A stretch of 64,000 nucleotides of DNA from Chlorocebus sabaeus (GCF_047675955.1 NC_132923.1:90827137-90891136), one strand, 5' to 3'; positions 1 to 12,297 are shown, counted from the stretch's first letter. The notes: generated from the letters alone by a model not told the origin. Program-made: numbers and translations.

Positions 1-2390
1 CAGACCTAGGGGCCCTGTGGTCTAGGTGAGAATCATACCACATTACACATGTGCTTCCATACAGTGGTTTCTGAAGCTTTTGCAGGGAGAGAAGATGGCT
101 TAGTGTTTAGACTGTTAGTAGAAGCCATCTGGAAGCTTTTCTCTTTGCCTTTTTTTGTGATCCTGCCATAAAGGCTATGTGCAGTCTGCCCTCATGCTCC
201 AGTGGCCTTGATTTTAGGCCAGGAATCTTCTGCTCCATGTGGCTTAAGCCTTCCAGCTGAGTGAAGCTAGGCAAACGGAGTGGGGGCAGGCATCTGTTCC
301 TGCCCCCATCATGCCCCACACCCATCAATCAGTCAACACTCATTTGACAAATAGAGTCCAGCTGCCTCTGAGCCAATCCCGGAACCATAATAGGCTCAGA
401 GTGAGTCAGCTGTTTGAACCCAAAGCTGTGCAGTCAGGCATCCTGGCTGAGCTAGAGAAACCAGTACCTGCCTCTTGGTTTATAAGGTTACAGCTAGGAA
501 AGCTCTAGTTTTGGGGGTGAAAGAAAAATATAACTTTACCTGAGCACTTATTTCCGTGACAGCGTCTAAAATATGGACCATGATGTAGACATAGATTTAT
601 AAATTTGGAGAAACCTCCAGTTACTAGCGATGAGGATAGGAAGGGAAGTGCTTATCTTTGGCTTTTTCTTGGTTACATTGCAGTTTCAGGATTGGGTGAG
701 ACAGAGACAAATGAACCCCCCTCTAAAGTAATTTAACTAATAGCCAGCACATCCCTTCCCCAAACTGTCGATTGAAATCTTACTGAAAGTTTTACTGAAT
801 AATACCAAGCTAATTGCTGCTGGGCACACCTGCATGGCTTTGCACCTGGTGTTAAACCTGCTGAAGCAGGTGGATGCTCAAGATTACGTGTAAGGAATCC
901 CTCCTGTCTGGTACTAACATTTCAGTGTGTTCTGAGTGTCTTTTAAACAAAAATGGAAATACAGATACATGCCTGTAGTATTCAGTGTGTCTGCTCCTTT
1001 TTGGGCAGACACTGAGGGTGTGCAGGGAGAGACCAAGTACCATCTATCTACACTTGGGCTGGCTTGTGGAGAAGGGCTGCTTTTTTTCAGTCCTACATTC
1101 CTTCATTTTTTTTTTTTCTTTTGTTTTTCATTCTTGAATTCATTGTTTTGTGGGATCTAAGACCCAGGGGTCATTTGAGAGGTTTGACAGTATCTTTTCT
1201 GACCAGTTGCCACATGACTTGCCTGACCCTGAGCCAGTGGAAATGGCTTAGTTACCAGTCTACTACCCACTGAGCCTGGTGTATAGAGGGGGATAGGGTA
1301 GCAAGGTGCATCTCTACGCCCATGACGTGAGAGGAGATTCTTGGCCTCTTTCATGAGAATCTAGTGCTGTTTCCTGTCCCATGATCTGGACCCTGGGACT
1401 ATTTGTTTTGGCATCTTAACTGCAGTTTCAATGAGGCAGAGGGCAAAGAGAGACCAAGATCAGAGGGGCTCATTATACCCCTGGCTGGAGAACCCAGCTA
1501 CTGACATGAAAGCAGCTTGGGGCTGGCTGGACACAGGTACTAGGCCCATCGTTTCCAGGTGAAGCTTTCATCACAGAACAGTGCCATCTCCACCTGGCCA
1601 TAGATGCCATGCCATGATTCAGGCCTGGATAGGCTGCCTGTGTCCTTACCACTGATCTGGCCAAGAATGAGGACCTCCCAACACTTTCACTCCCTCTCCA
1701 AGCCTTGATGGGACCTCCACTTACTTTAGGCCTCATGTGCTGTGAAGAAGCTTTGAGAGCCAATGTGGTGTCTTCCACAGGTCTCCTCTTTTTGCTGCAA
1801 GGAATCAGCCCCATGTATTCTCTGAAACTGAGAATTGCACCTGGGCAATTCCTGTTTTCTAAGGTGGTCTCTGCTGCTAGTTAAGAACCCCGAGTAGGCC
1901 TCTGTGAGGCTTCAGTGGTCTCAGAAACCAGAGGGTCCAGATAGGAGGCCTGCTTGGGCCCTCTGTGGCCAACTGCTCAACCCTGCTTTAGCTCCAGCCA
2001 CTTGTGGCAACCAACCTCGTTTCCTTACAAATTCCAGCATGTGACTTTGGTGCCCTGTTACTTGTGAAAAATTTATTCTGTTGTCTTCGATGTAGTCCAA
2101 AAATAATTCATGTAGTTTTTACGTAAAAATATCTGACTCCCAAGAAAGCCAATTGTATGTCTTGTGATGGGACAGTTCATATGTAGTTCCTAGACCACTT
2201 TGCAAATTGTTCTTGTCACCAGATGTGTTCAGACATTGCTGTGCAATTGTGGGGGAGGGTAGGGGGAAAGGCGAGAGGAGTTACTTATTGGTCTTTTTGT
2301 TTTATAACCTTCCCCAAGAGGGGACGGTCTGGCCAACTTGCTCCAGTAATGCAATAAACACATTGCAATAAAGTAATTTTTTGTCTTCAT
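1..2390 (+). other. PIK3R3: Probable 3'UTR of a convergent gene, perhaps PIK3R3
   Basis: This 2.4 kb holds no Alu, L1 or other recognisable repeat, in sharp contrast to the rest of the window, and no convincing ORF in any frame. It ends on the plus strand in two AATAAA signals followed by T-rich and G-rich sequence. That is what a long 3'UTR looks like. In human the gene whose 3' end faces that of MAST2 is PIK3R3, so it is named from synteny only; no coding residue of it is present. Confidence 0.6.
2353..2372 (+). terminator. Paired poly(A) signals AATAAA
   Basis: AATAAA at 2353-2358 and again at 2367-2372, followed by a T run, a tgtctt motif and a G-rich stretch at 2400-2430. Cleavage would be at about 2380-2390. 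Confidence 0.7.
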
Positions 2391-3197
2391 GCTATGAAAG
2401 GGTGGGCTGGGGGCAGAGTGGGGGTCAAGAGAGAAAAGTACTCAGGTGTTGAACAGCCCTTGAAACTTCCAAACCTTCTCTCCAGTAAGCGCCAAGACTA
2501 GTACTTGGGCTGAACTGGGGCAACCAAAGACTCTTTTCTTCCTAGGGGAGGACATCCACTCCAACTAGGCATGATGCCAGAGTCCTGTCCACCGAACACA
2601 GACACAGGGAGTCTCAGATATTGACTCAGAAAATTAAAACTGAATGCCATTTCCTCCACACCTCACTGCCCACTCCTGACTAATAAGCTGTTTATTGGTT
2701 CTCATATTTCTACCCAGAATGAAAAGTGTTTCCACATTCTACTCTGGGGGAGGGGGAAATGGACCCAGCTTTATAGTCTATCCTCTTGCTGCCCCAGGCC
2801 CTTGTCATCTCCTACCAAGGCACACTGTTGAGCTTCCTGTATTCTAGGAATGTAACGAGCAAACATGTGATGACCTCTTGTTGCATAGGATATTGCAGCG
2901 CTCATCCATGTCTCAGGCCCCACCCATGTGTAGTCAATTACAAATAAGTCAGATTGGGCAGGGAACAGCCTGTTCTAAGTGACCTTGTCTATGTCTTTTC
3001 TCCCCACTACACTTCAGCTACACAGCATCCCAAGACCACTGCTAGGAACTATGGATTTCTCCTGATCCCAGAGTTGTTCATACTTCTGTGTTTAGGATGC
3101 TCAGATTTCTATCTCCTTCCCAGTTCGTTCTTCTGAACCCTACCTGCTGGCTGGATGTTTCCACTGGGCTCCTGGGTGGGCGTCTCACTGACACTTG
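2391..3197. other. Intergenic DNA, nothing recognised
   Basis: Between the two convergent 3' ends. No ORF of note, no repeat I can name; G-rich at its start, which fits a region downstream of a cleavage site. Confidence 0.5.
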
Positions 3198-3213
3198 AAA
3201 CTTGTTTACTTGG

Positions 3214-3514
3214 GGGTGGGTGTGGTGGCTCATGCCTGTATTCCCCGCACTTTGGGAGGCCTAGGCGGGCGGATCACCTGAGGTCAGGAGTTCGAGAACA
3301 GCCTGGCCAACATGGTGAAACCCCGTCTCTACTAAAAGTACAAAAATTAGCTGGGCGTGGTAGCATGCACCTGTAATCCCAGCTACTCGGGAGGCTGAAG
3401 CATAAGAATTGCCTGAACCCCCGGATGCAGGGGTTACAGTGGGCCAAGGTGGCACCATTGTACTCCAGCCTGGGCAACAGGGCGAGACTCCATCTCAAAA
3501 AAACAACAACAAAA
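3214..3514 (+). mobile_element. AluS-type SINE with target-site duplication
   Basis: Full-length Alu with A-rich tail. The 16-bp flanks aaacttgtttacttgg at 3198-3213 and 3515-3530 are identical, so this is an intact insertion. Confidence 0.95.
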
Positions 3515-3619
3515 AAACTTGTTTACTTGGCAGAAAAAGTATGATTGGCTATGAATTCCCTTACTTTCCTACCACCAAACCTACAACCTTATCTGTATTT
3601 ATATAACTATTCTCCCTCC

Positions 3620-5050
3620 CACCTGTTAAATTACAATAGTTGCCTCCAACTAAAGCCAGCCCTCCACATGTATTTTGGAATCTATTTTCTTCCACCTTAG
3701 GAATCTCCCAAAATTAAGATCAATTCTTTCTCTGCTTCAACTGGATCATCTCCACTGATATTTAAACATGGTTGGTTGGTTCTCATTCTACTCCCCCAAT
3801 CCCTACTCAATCATCCCATACATCTTTTTTTCTCTTCAAAGCCAAGCCTTTGGAAAGAGCTGTCTTAAATATCCTTATTTCCTCATCTCAAGTATTTCAG
3901 TACTGGTTCCACCACTGTTTGAAACTGCTTTTCTTGATGCCTTCAGTAACCATCACTGTTAACTATCCTCTCCATGGAAAGCTCCTTCATGGAGTCTTAT
4001 TACAACTCATTAATCTAATATTCTTCTGACATCTGACTGTTGTTTTACATCTCCTGGATTCCTTCAATTCTCACTTAACGCCATTTTACTTGGCAGTTTT
4101 ATCCAGTCATGAATCCACCCACCATCTCTAGACAAATTACATCTGTTTATTTCACTTGCCCAGACCTCTATTGGAAGCTACTTCATATTTAGCTTATGGA
4201 ATGCAGCACTGAACTACTTAGCCCTGGTTCTCTTCCTTGTTTCTTATTTCGGTGAATGGAAATACAATTCATCTGGTTATATAAGTCAGAAATGTAGTCA
4301 TCATCCCCGATAGCCCTCTGCTTCATATCTAAAGTCCTTCACCAAGTATCAATCAAAACACCACTTCTAAGTTCACTGCTTCACTACCATCTGCACCCTT
4401 CATCCTGGAAGGCCCCCCTTCTTCCATGCTTGTCCCCCTCAAATCCATTCTGATTATAGCAACCAGGCATCTTTTCAAAATACAAATCGGAACCTGTGGC
4501 AAACAATTACTAAGTCTCCACTGATCTTAGGGTGAATTACAAAATTAGATGGTCTGGCTTCTCCCTGATTCGGGATCTCATTCCCCACCTTCAGCTTCTT
4601 TTCACTGGCTCTACCCCCTCAGCTAGTGCCAGTAACTCAGGACTTCTTCCTCATCCTGCGTATGTTCCCTGGACAGTCCTCATCTCTTGTGGCTTTCAAT
4701 GCCTTCTACTGCCTGATGGCTCCCAAATCTAGATGTCCAGCTTCCTACCCTTTCCTTCCTTACCTCCTCACTGTTGCTGTTCTAGTTCACACCGCACTAC
4801 CTCATCCTCTGTGGTACCCTCACTCCACTCCAGCCTCTCTATACTGCAGCCAGAGTGATCCTCCTAAAACAAAAGATAATACCACTTCCCTGAAGTTACC
4901 TTTCAGGAACTCTTCACTACCCCCACCAGTTTCTCAAAGGGAACACTAATGACACTTGGGGCAATTGCCTGATGTGGTATAGGATGTTTAGCATCTCTGT
5001 GCTTCCTCCTCCCATCCCCATTTCCAACCCTCTAGGAGGGCAGTTCCCAA
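3620..5050 (+). mobile_element. L2 LINE remnants
   Basis: CT-rich sequence with the typical L2 3' layout (stretches like atctggcttctccctgat and ccactccagcctctctatactgcagccagagtgatcc in diverged form). Strongly degraded; borders approximate. Confidence 0.6.
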
Positions 5051-5499
5051 CATCCTTTTCACCTGTGGTGTGGTGCTCCTGACCAGATCCCTATATACAC
5101 GGGGCACTTGCTCCCTCAGCCATGCTCCTGCCATCCTCCAGCTCACAACCTGTAATCTGTCTGCCCAGGCCCCGGTACATTAGACCAGAGTCTACTGTGA
5201 ATGCATGAAGAGAGGACTAGAAGGCTGAGGGGCCAAATATCTGCACAAATGGGCTCTGCCACTGTGGATACAGTGCGCCCTCTGGTGGCCACCGCCTTCC
5301 CAGGCAATGAGCCTCCTAACACTTCTTCAGACCTAGGCACTGGATTGTGGGACGATCAGTGCAACCAGTGCAAGACAGTTTCTCAAGTCTTCCACCACTA
5401 TGGAGACAAAGCCTTGGTACTCTGCCAAGCCCCACTGCCTGCCCTGTGATGCCACCTCCTGACTCCCCTGGCTCTGGTCCCACTTATTTCCTCCCCCTT

Positions 5500-6245
5500 C
5501 CGCACGCACTACCCATCAAATGAAGTTCTACTCAATGAGGGCTGCACACACGATGTCCATCCATGTGCAGTGCTGAGGCCTCTACCTGCAACAGCCCAGG
5601 AAGAGCTCACTGGCTACAATCATGAAGGTTTTCTTACTAAATATGACTGGCAGCTTTGTTTTCATCTCACCCTCACCTCGGCATTTATCAAGTAACTTCT
5701 CCGTCCATTTTAAAAACTCTTTCCTCCTGTGGACTTTATGACTCTTCCGGCTGTTCTGTCTTCTATCTCAAACACACCCAAAGTTAAACTGCCTCCTCTC
5801 ACTTCTTCCCCTCCTCATTTCCTGGCTGAGGCAATCCAACTTAGGAGACACATGTGAGTTCTGGAGTCCAAGGGAAACCTAGGTTCTAACCCCAGTTCTA
5901 CCCAAGCTGTATTACCATGGGCATCAAAGCCTGAGTGCCCTTATCTATAAAGAAGGAATTTTAATTGCTACATGGTATTTTCTGGTTCCCCATCACCTTC
6001 ACAAAGTCATCTCCTGGAAGACCATTAGACATGGCCCTTGCCTCACTTGCCAGACCCATTTCTACTTTGAATTATCTTTGGTTCCTTGAATATACCAGGT
6101 ATACTGTATGTGCTAAATGTTGCCTGGACAGCCTTTCTTAAACCAGCCTCCACCCTTGCCACACCCAGCAACTACTAAGTATCATCTGTTCTTCATGTTT
6201 GAGCTCAAATGTCACAGCCTTTGGGAAGTCAAGCTGGGTTAGACG
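5500..6245 (+). mobile_element. Old L2/MIR remnants
   Basis: About 5860-5970 looks like MIR (gttctaaccccagttctacc, then a cttatctataaag motif). About 6120-6240 resembles an L2 3' region (gagctcaaatgtcacagcc). It reaches the predicted MAST2 cleavage zone. Confidence 0.5.
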
Positions 6246-6249
6246 GCCC

Positions 6250-6402
6250 TCCCCTGATGGTGGAAACTGTTTTATTCCCAGCAGCAACACAGGACTTAGT
6301 TACATGTGGGTTGACCGAAGGAAAACAAGCAAGCAAAAGACAACGATGGTTTCCAGGAGTATATATTACACAGGTCTGAGTGCAAGAAATGGCAAACTAC
6401 TG
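6250..6402 (-). other. MAST2: MAST2 3'UTR (short)
   Basis: About 150 nt between the stop codon and the predicted cleavage zone (about 6241-6261). Upstream-to-downstream it is AT-rich, with one AATAAA. The lower end is estimated from the signal position, not observed. Sequence immediately beyond it resembles an L2 3' region. Confidence 0.75.
6271..6276 (-). terminator. MAST2: MAST2 poly(A) signal AATAAA
   Basis: The plus strand reads tttatt, so the minus strand has AATAAA about 127 nt after the stop codon. It is the only consensus signal close behind the stop. Confidence 0.8.
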
Positions 6403-7922
6403 CTATGTTTGCTTTAAAAGCTCATCTGGAACCAATGCCAAATCCCGATGCTTTTGATGGCCCCCTGGTTCTTGGCCCCTCCAGAGGAGGCTGGACTCAG
6501 ACTCCTGGGTAAGGGGGCAGCCTTGGCATGGAACGTCCTGCCTTCTGTCACCTGAGGCATCAGGCACTTGGGTGATGCTCAGGGCTGGATCCTCTTTCAC
6601 TGCTTGTGCACACTCAGACTCCCATAGCCAGCCCTGGCTGGGATCCTCACAAGGTGGATGGGCACTGGGTGGCTGTGTCTTCCCCTGCTCCCTGGGAGAC
6701 AGGTTCTTAGGGTGGGCTGGAGTTGTGGTTTCCAAATCCTGGAGGTTGACTAGCCCACCTGCCATGATTGCCTTTCTGCTTGGGGATGCCCTGTCTGGGC
6801 CCTCAGTATGGAATTTCCAGGACCACATGCCCAGCTTCCCAGAGGTGGAACTGGGAGGAGAGCAACTGCTGGTGGGAGTAAGTCCTGAAGAGCTGGAAGA
6901 AAGTGCTGCTAGTGCCTGGGTGTGGAGGTGCTGAGCCTTCCAGCAACCTTCAGAAGGGATGGGGTCTGTGGCTCCAGACCTACCCAGGTTGGGGCCTGGT
7001 GAGGAGGAGCTGGCAGCCTCCTCAACGGCTTGTGGGCTCCCAAGCCTCCTGTGGGGCCCACTGGGACTTTCCATTCTGGGAGGCCCCAGTGTGATCCCTG
7101 TCAATAGGCTTGGGACCACTGGGCCTGGGCTCCTAGGGTCACTGGACGGGAAAGTTTCCTCTTCCCCACTCTCTCCTGTTCCTTTGGGGGCCACACACTG
7201 GCTCACTGCTGGGTGAGGTGCCAGGCTCAGCTCCTGTGCACCCTGGCTGTTCTCAGGTCCCTCCTCGGTGTCGTCCTCTGAGGAGTCCACCTCACGAATG
7301 GCTTCTTGCTTCTGCAGCGACTCCCGTCGTTCAGCTCGGTCCTGCCGGAGGGTGCCTAGGGCCCGTGAGGGAGCAGGCTGCAGCACCCCCTTCCCTGGCA
7401 GGGCCCCCTTGCCAGACAGCACACCCCTGGCTCCAACTACCTCCAGAGGGCTCACTTCCCTGGGCGGCAGTTCCTTCTTTAGCTCAGAGTGGGGCAGGTC
7501 AAGGCTGTGCTTGCGAGAAGTGGCTAGCTTCTTCTCAGAAGCGGCAAGTGCTGCTGCCAGTTTCTCAGCTGACTGCACCCTCTTGAGTAGTGGTGACCGG
7601 GGTGGCTCCGCACTCTTGGGCCGCGAGAGTTGTCTGCCCAGGGGAGGTGACAAGTGAAGCTTTGCGGGAAAGGCCTGGGCTACATGGCCAGACAGCGGTG
7701 ATGGGGACCGCTGAGGTGAAGCTGCTGGGGGTGGGGGAGAAGGGGTGTGGGCCAGTGGTGACAGTGGGATGCTGCCTGCTGACTTGCGCCGTGGAGAGCG
7801 GTACTGGCGTTGGAGCTTGGGTGCCAGACCGTGGAGGGAGCTGGGCCGTGTGTGCCCAGAGCCGGCTGGGGAACTGGGCACGCTGGAGCTGGGGGAGCTG
7901 CTCTGTGATGAATTCCCTCCCA
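6403..7922 (-). CDS. MAST2: MAST2 terminal coding exon (window exon 24), C-terminal tail
   Basis: 1520 nt with 505 residues and the TAG stop at 6403-6405. It starts [20 protein letters not shown] across the junction and ends [15 protein letters not shown]. Pro/Ser-rich throughout with no globular domain; recognisable blocks are [20 protein letters not shown] and the acidic [15 protein letters not shown]. Near QPPSA it reads HPPCEDP, where remembered human MAST2 has a few more residues (PRLAHPSYEDP), a small length difference. The acceptor tract is a TGTC tandem repeat. Codon bias is GC-rich like the neighbouring exons. Confidence 0.97.
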
Positions 7923-7932
7923 CTTTGTACAG

Positions 7933-7949
7933 AGACAGACAGACAGACA
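7933..7949 (-). repeat. GACA microsatellite at the last acceptor
   Basis: Four tandem gaca units on the plus strand. On the MAST2 strand it is TGTC repeated, forming the pyrimidine tract just before the acceptor of the terminal exon. Confidence 0.85.
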
Positions 7950-8193
7950 AAAGCAGAGCAGTGTTAGCTGTTAGAAGTGACGAAGGGCAAGACAGGGCTT
8001 AGCCCTGTTATGTCCCAGAAACCAAGCTACCCCCTCCCCCATCAATTAATTCCTCCCCAAGACTACAGGATCTTCCAGGGGGCGGCTGAATGAGAGATTC
8101 AGAGTGGGTCTGTGACAAGCACACAGGGTCTAGGAACTCTCCTATTTCCCAGGGGTTGTTTCTGACAGTTTTCTGTCAGGGAGCCCTTCGTAC

Positions 8194-8387
8194 CTGAATG
8201 CACAGCATCGGGGGTCACCCGGTAGCCTTGAGTGGGAGATCGGGGGGAAAGGCTGTGGCTGTGTGTGGGAGAGCCTGGCCCACTCTCCCCTGATGACAAG
8301 GAGCGGTTAAGGGAAGAAAGGCTGCGGCTGGTGTGGAGCAGGGATACTTGCTTAGTGATCTTGCGGAACAGGGAGCTCCTTTTTCTG
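8194..8387 (-). CDS. MAST2: MAST2 window exon 23
   Basis: 194 nt: [40 protein letters not shown], then a [16 protein letters not shown] stretch and TPDAVHS plus one base. Basic, serine-rich and conserved across MAST proteins (LFRKITKQ). Acceptor ccccacag|CAG; the second possible AG three bases on would drop one residue. Donor TCAG|gtacga. Confidence 0.95.
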
Positions 8388-8519
8388 CTGTGGGGATAAG
8401 GGTCAAAGGCTGAGTCAATGCAGAGAGCACAGCACACCCTGGGCCCAGGGCCAAGGCACCCGGCAGGTACCAGCACTCATGTGGCTCAGAGAAAACCCTC
8501 TGGACTGCGCCTGGCTCAC

Positions 8520-8656
8520 CTTTCTTGCCCATCCTTGCCGCGGCCCTTCTTGCTCCTTCGGGCCATCTTGGCCTTGTAGCTGCCCTTCCGCGCTGGCCCC
8601 ACTTTAATGGATGTGTTCTCCAGGGGAGTTGTTGAAATGGCCACCTTGTTTCCACT
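8520..8656 (-). CDS. MAST2: MAST2 window exon 22 (PDZ end)
   Basis: 137 nt: [40 protein letters not shown] and KDGQE plus two bases. The first residues complete the last PDZ strand; a strongly basic segment follows. Acceptor tccccag, donor GAAAG|gtgagc. Confidence 0.96.
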
Positions 8657-8910
8657 CTGGGGAGCAGAGCATGAGGCCTAGGCTAAGCTGGAGCCATATG
8701 CTTCCCTCCTGGCATGGCTATACCACAGCATCAGCTTTTGCCCCTGCACCAACACATCTGAACCACGGGCCTGTATTATTCTGTCTTCACAGATGAGGAA
8801 ATGTCTCCCATTGGAGCCCCAGAGTAGTCTGGGGTAAGAAGGTAGAGAACAGGCTAACCCGTCCCATTCTGCAGCCCTACCCACAGCTCAGAAGAATCCC
8901 TGGGCCTTAG

Positions 8911-9843
<933 letters not shown>

Positions 9844-10034
9844 CTGCCCCAGGAAGAGAATAGTACTCAGACTGGAGCCTGAACATGAAGTATGGGGCTT
9901 GGTTCTGCACATTAAGCTGTGAGCCCCTTCACCACCACCCTTTGACCCCCGAGCAGGGACAGATGGGCTCCACAAAGGGGAAGCCGGAAGGATGATGAAG
10001 CTGGGAGACAGCAGGTCTGGATGGTCAGACATAC

Positions 10035-10261
10035 CCACACCATGTGGTGCACGGTGTAGACGTCGGAGTCACCCATGTAGACGCGAATGGCCCGCAGGGT
10101 GAAGCCATACTTCTTGCCAGCTCGGTGGATGATGATGGGAGGCCTCACGCTGCCAAGGGCTGGCAAGAAGTCCCTGCTTGGAGAAGAGTCCCGGGATGAT
10201 GGGTTGGACGACTGAGAATGTGGGGACATAGGGCTGGCCAGCGGGGAGCAGGTGTGGTGTT
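10035..10261 (-). CDS. MAST2: MAST2 window exon 20 (PDZ first half)
   Basis: 227 nt: completes Glu, then [40 protein letters not shown], and the PDZ start with [20 protein letters not shown] up to [13 protein letters not shown] is the carboxylate-binding loop in place of GLGF. Acceptor tctctag, donor TGG|gtatgt. Confidence 0.96.
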
Positions 10262-10439
10262 CTAGAGAAGGAGAAGCCAGGACTTAGTGGGTCAGAGGGC
10301 CTTGGCCTGGCCCACGGTCCAGTCTGTTGATTTCGGCACAACTGTAGTCACAGAGCCTGAGCCCAGGTCCATTTTCTCCACAGCCCCTGACCTGTGAAGC
10401 CCTCTCCTGTGCCCAGACCCCAAGAGACGGTGGTGGTGA

Positions 10440-10650
10440 TGAGAAATGGCAGCTAGCATTATGTATCAGGGACTATGTAAGCTTATCATACATATTTAAA
10501 TGTCACAATTAACTGATGAGCTGGCCACTATTATATCCACATTTCTGGATGAGAAACTTGAGGCTTAGAGGAGTTAAGCAACTTGCTCAAGGTCAAAAGC
10601 CTGTTAGTGATGGAGCCAGGATTTAAGTGTGAGCTCTCTGCCCCAAAGCC
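10440..10650 (+). mobile_element. MIR SINE
   Basis: Shows the MIR core (ggatgagaaacttgaggctt, agaggagttaagcaacttgc, aaggtcaaaagcctgttagt) in diverged form. Intron between exons 19 and 20. Confidence 0.85.
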
Positions 10651-10852
10651 TGCACTTGTGACATGGTGCTGTCCTGCCTTCTGGCACATGTATATATCCA
10701 CAACCCCAGACACCAATACACACCTTCAGAGACCACAGTCTCTGAGATCCCTGCTTAACACACATACACCTGCCATGTGCAGAACCTTGCCAAGGCCTAG
10801 AGATTCTAAGGCCCTTCCTATGAGTTTTATCCCAGCTCCCCAGGGGCCTCAC

Positions 10853-11047
10853 CGGAAGGAATGAGGAGTGAGAGGGCTGTGGCTGAGGCGGACTTGATCA
10901 CTTTGTTGACAGGGCGAGTGGTGCGCTTCTCTGTCGAGTCCCCAGAGAGCAGCCGGTGGCGGGCCCTACGCACAGCCAGGTCACTGATGGCCTTGGCTGT
11001 GGCTCCCTCAGCCAGCTGCGGGGTCCCACGGCCTCTGGTCTCCATAG
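10853..11047 (-). CDS. MAST2: MAST2 window exon 19 (linker)
   Basis: 195 nt: completes Ala, then METRGRGTPQLAEGATAKAI, SDLAVRRARHRLLSGDSTEK and a KVIKSASATALSLLIPS segment. The KSASATALS block is conserved in the MAST family. Acceptor cctacag|CTATGG, donor TCCG|gtgagg. Confidence 0.94.
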
Positions 11048-11146
11048 CTGTAGGCCCAAGGGAGCAGTGAGACCGCGATGCTGCTGAGCCTCCCCGCCCT
11101 GCAGTATCCTCCAGCTTAGGTCCTTTGGCCGCCCACTGGGCAATAC
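11048..11146 (-). other. MAST2: MAST2 99-nt intron, open in frame
   Basis: GT-AG intron (gtattg to cctacag) between exons 18 and 19. It is 33 codons long with no stop in the MAST2 frame, so retention would insert 33 residues beginning GIAQWAAKGPKLED and leave the rest in frame. Confidence 0.85.
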
Positions 11147-11430
11147 CTGGACTGGAACCACTGCTCCGGCCAACGGCTTCCTCATCCAGCTTTGGCCACT
11201 GCTCCCCTGAGCGTTCAGCAACAGGCCCAGAGGCCCCCTCTCCAGAGGGGGGAGTCAGGACCCATATCCCCTCCTGCGGTTGCCTCCTGAGGGCGCTGCT
11301 GGCCTCCTCAGGGCCCTCGGGGAACCGAGGCGCATCCAGGAGGCCTGAGCAGCGGCGTCGCACTGTCATGGGAGGGCTGGAGTCACTCTCTGTGTGGGAC
11401 GACTCAGACACTGACAGCCGCTTCCGTAAT
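11147..11430 (-). CDS. MAST2: MAST2 window exon 18 (linker)
   Basis: 284 nt: LRKRLSVSESSHTESDSSPP, then MTVRRRCSGLLDAPRFPEGP and on to GRSSGSSP plus one base. Low-complexity linker between kinase and PDZ with basic RKRLS and RRRCS sites. The donor CCAG|gtattg opens an intron of only 99 nt that stays open in frame; the spliced form was chosen because it recreates SSPAMETRG as in remembered human MAST2. Confidence 0.92.
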
Positions 11431-11677
11431 CTATGAGACACAAGGCCTGGGGTGAGATGGCCCAGGTGGTCCCCCTCCTCCTGCGAGGTCTCCTCAGGGG
11501 CACACAAGGGTTATAGTAACAGAATTTTCCTCCGCAGACATTCCTCTAGGAGTCACCCTTGTGAATGCCCCCTCACTGCCACCTGCACTCCTCGGCGGCA
11601 TCAGAATCTCTCCCATGATCTGTGACAATGCAGGGATAGCTGTGTCGCCCACCCTGGGTGAACTCTGGGGTGCTCAC

Positions 11678-11832
11678 ATCTCAGGGGAGCCAATCACCCA
11701 GCTCCGGTCTCGGCCTTTGAGCCCTGCCAAGCCATCTGAGCGGTCCTCCTTCTCCTCACTCAGGCTGCGCTTGGTGGGGGGTGGTGTCCGGCGCTCCTCG
11801 AGCAGTGAGAGCCGCTCCATGCTGCTGTACAC
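11678..11832 (-). CDS. MAST2: MAST2 window exon 17 (linker)
   Basis: 155 nt in phase 0: VYSSMERLSLLEERRTPPPT, KRSLSEEKEDRSDGLAGLKG and RDRSWVIGSPE plus two bases. It is a charged, serine-rich linker after the kinase. The donor is GAGAT|gtgagc, an acceptable but not optimal exon end; the split codon resolves to Ile with the next exon. Confidence 0.94.
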
Positions 11833-12187
11833 CTGTGGGCACAGGGGATGCGCTGGGGATGGGCTCTGGCAGCCGTATCTCCCAAGTGGCATAAAGCATC
11901 GGAAACCTAGGAATTTCAACCAGTCGGCTCCTTCCCTCCTCCACACACCCCTGAATATTTGGGGAAGCGGTTATTCCACGGATCTGACGTGGCATCTCAT
12001 GTCAGGGACTACAGTGGTTCTAGAAGCACCTATATATGGCTATATGTAGCCCCAGCCCTCAGCTCCTCTTTCTCTAGGGGCGGCCCCAACCCCAACTTCC
12101 TGAGCCTGCCCAGGTGTGCCCTTTGACAGGCTCTCTTGTTCTGATCCTCCAGCCTGTTCTGCCCATCCTGGGCCTCCTCAGTCACAC

Positions 12188-12297
12188 CTTGCTGAACCTT
12201 GGAGAGCAGGAAGAGAACTGGCGGATCTCAAGGCAGCCATCTTCACTCACTTCTTCCTCATCCTCCGAGTCCATGTGGTGGTATCGCTCTGAGCGGG
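12188..12297 (-). CDS. MAST2: MAST2 window exon 16 (AGC tail)
   Basis: 110 nt: completes Thr, then [20 protein letters not shown] and [16 protein letters not shown]. The FSSCSPRF segment resembles the hydrophobic/turn-motif region of AGC tails (inference). Acceptor tctggcccag, donor AAG|gtgtga. Confidence 0.95.

Noticed and set aside
1473..1814. 113-codon minus-strand ORF
   Set aside because: Lies in the presumed plus-strand 3'UTR; no domain, no similarity I recognise.
7218..7657. Long plus-strand ORFs opposite the last MAST2 exon
   Set aside because: Shadow frames of a GC-rich coding exon.
11561..12049. 162-codon plus-strand ORF
   Set aside because: Antisense shadow of MAST2 exon 17 and its flanking intron sequence.
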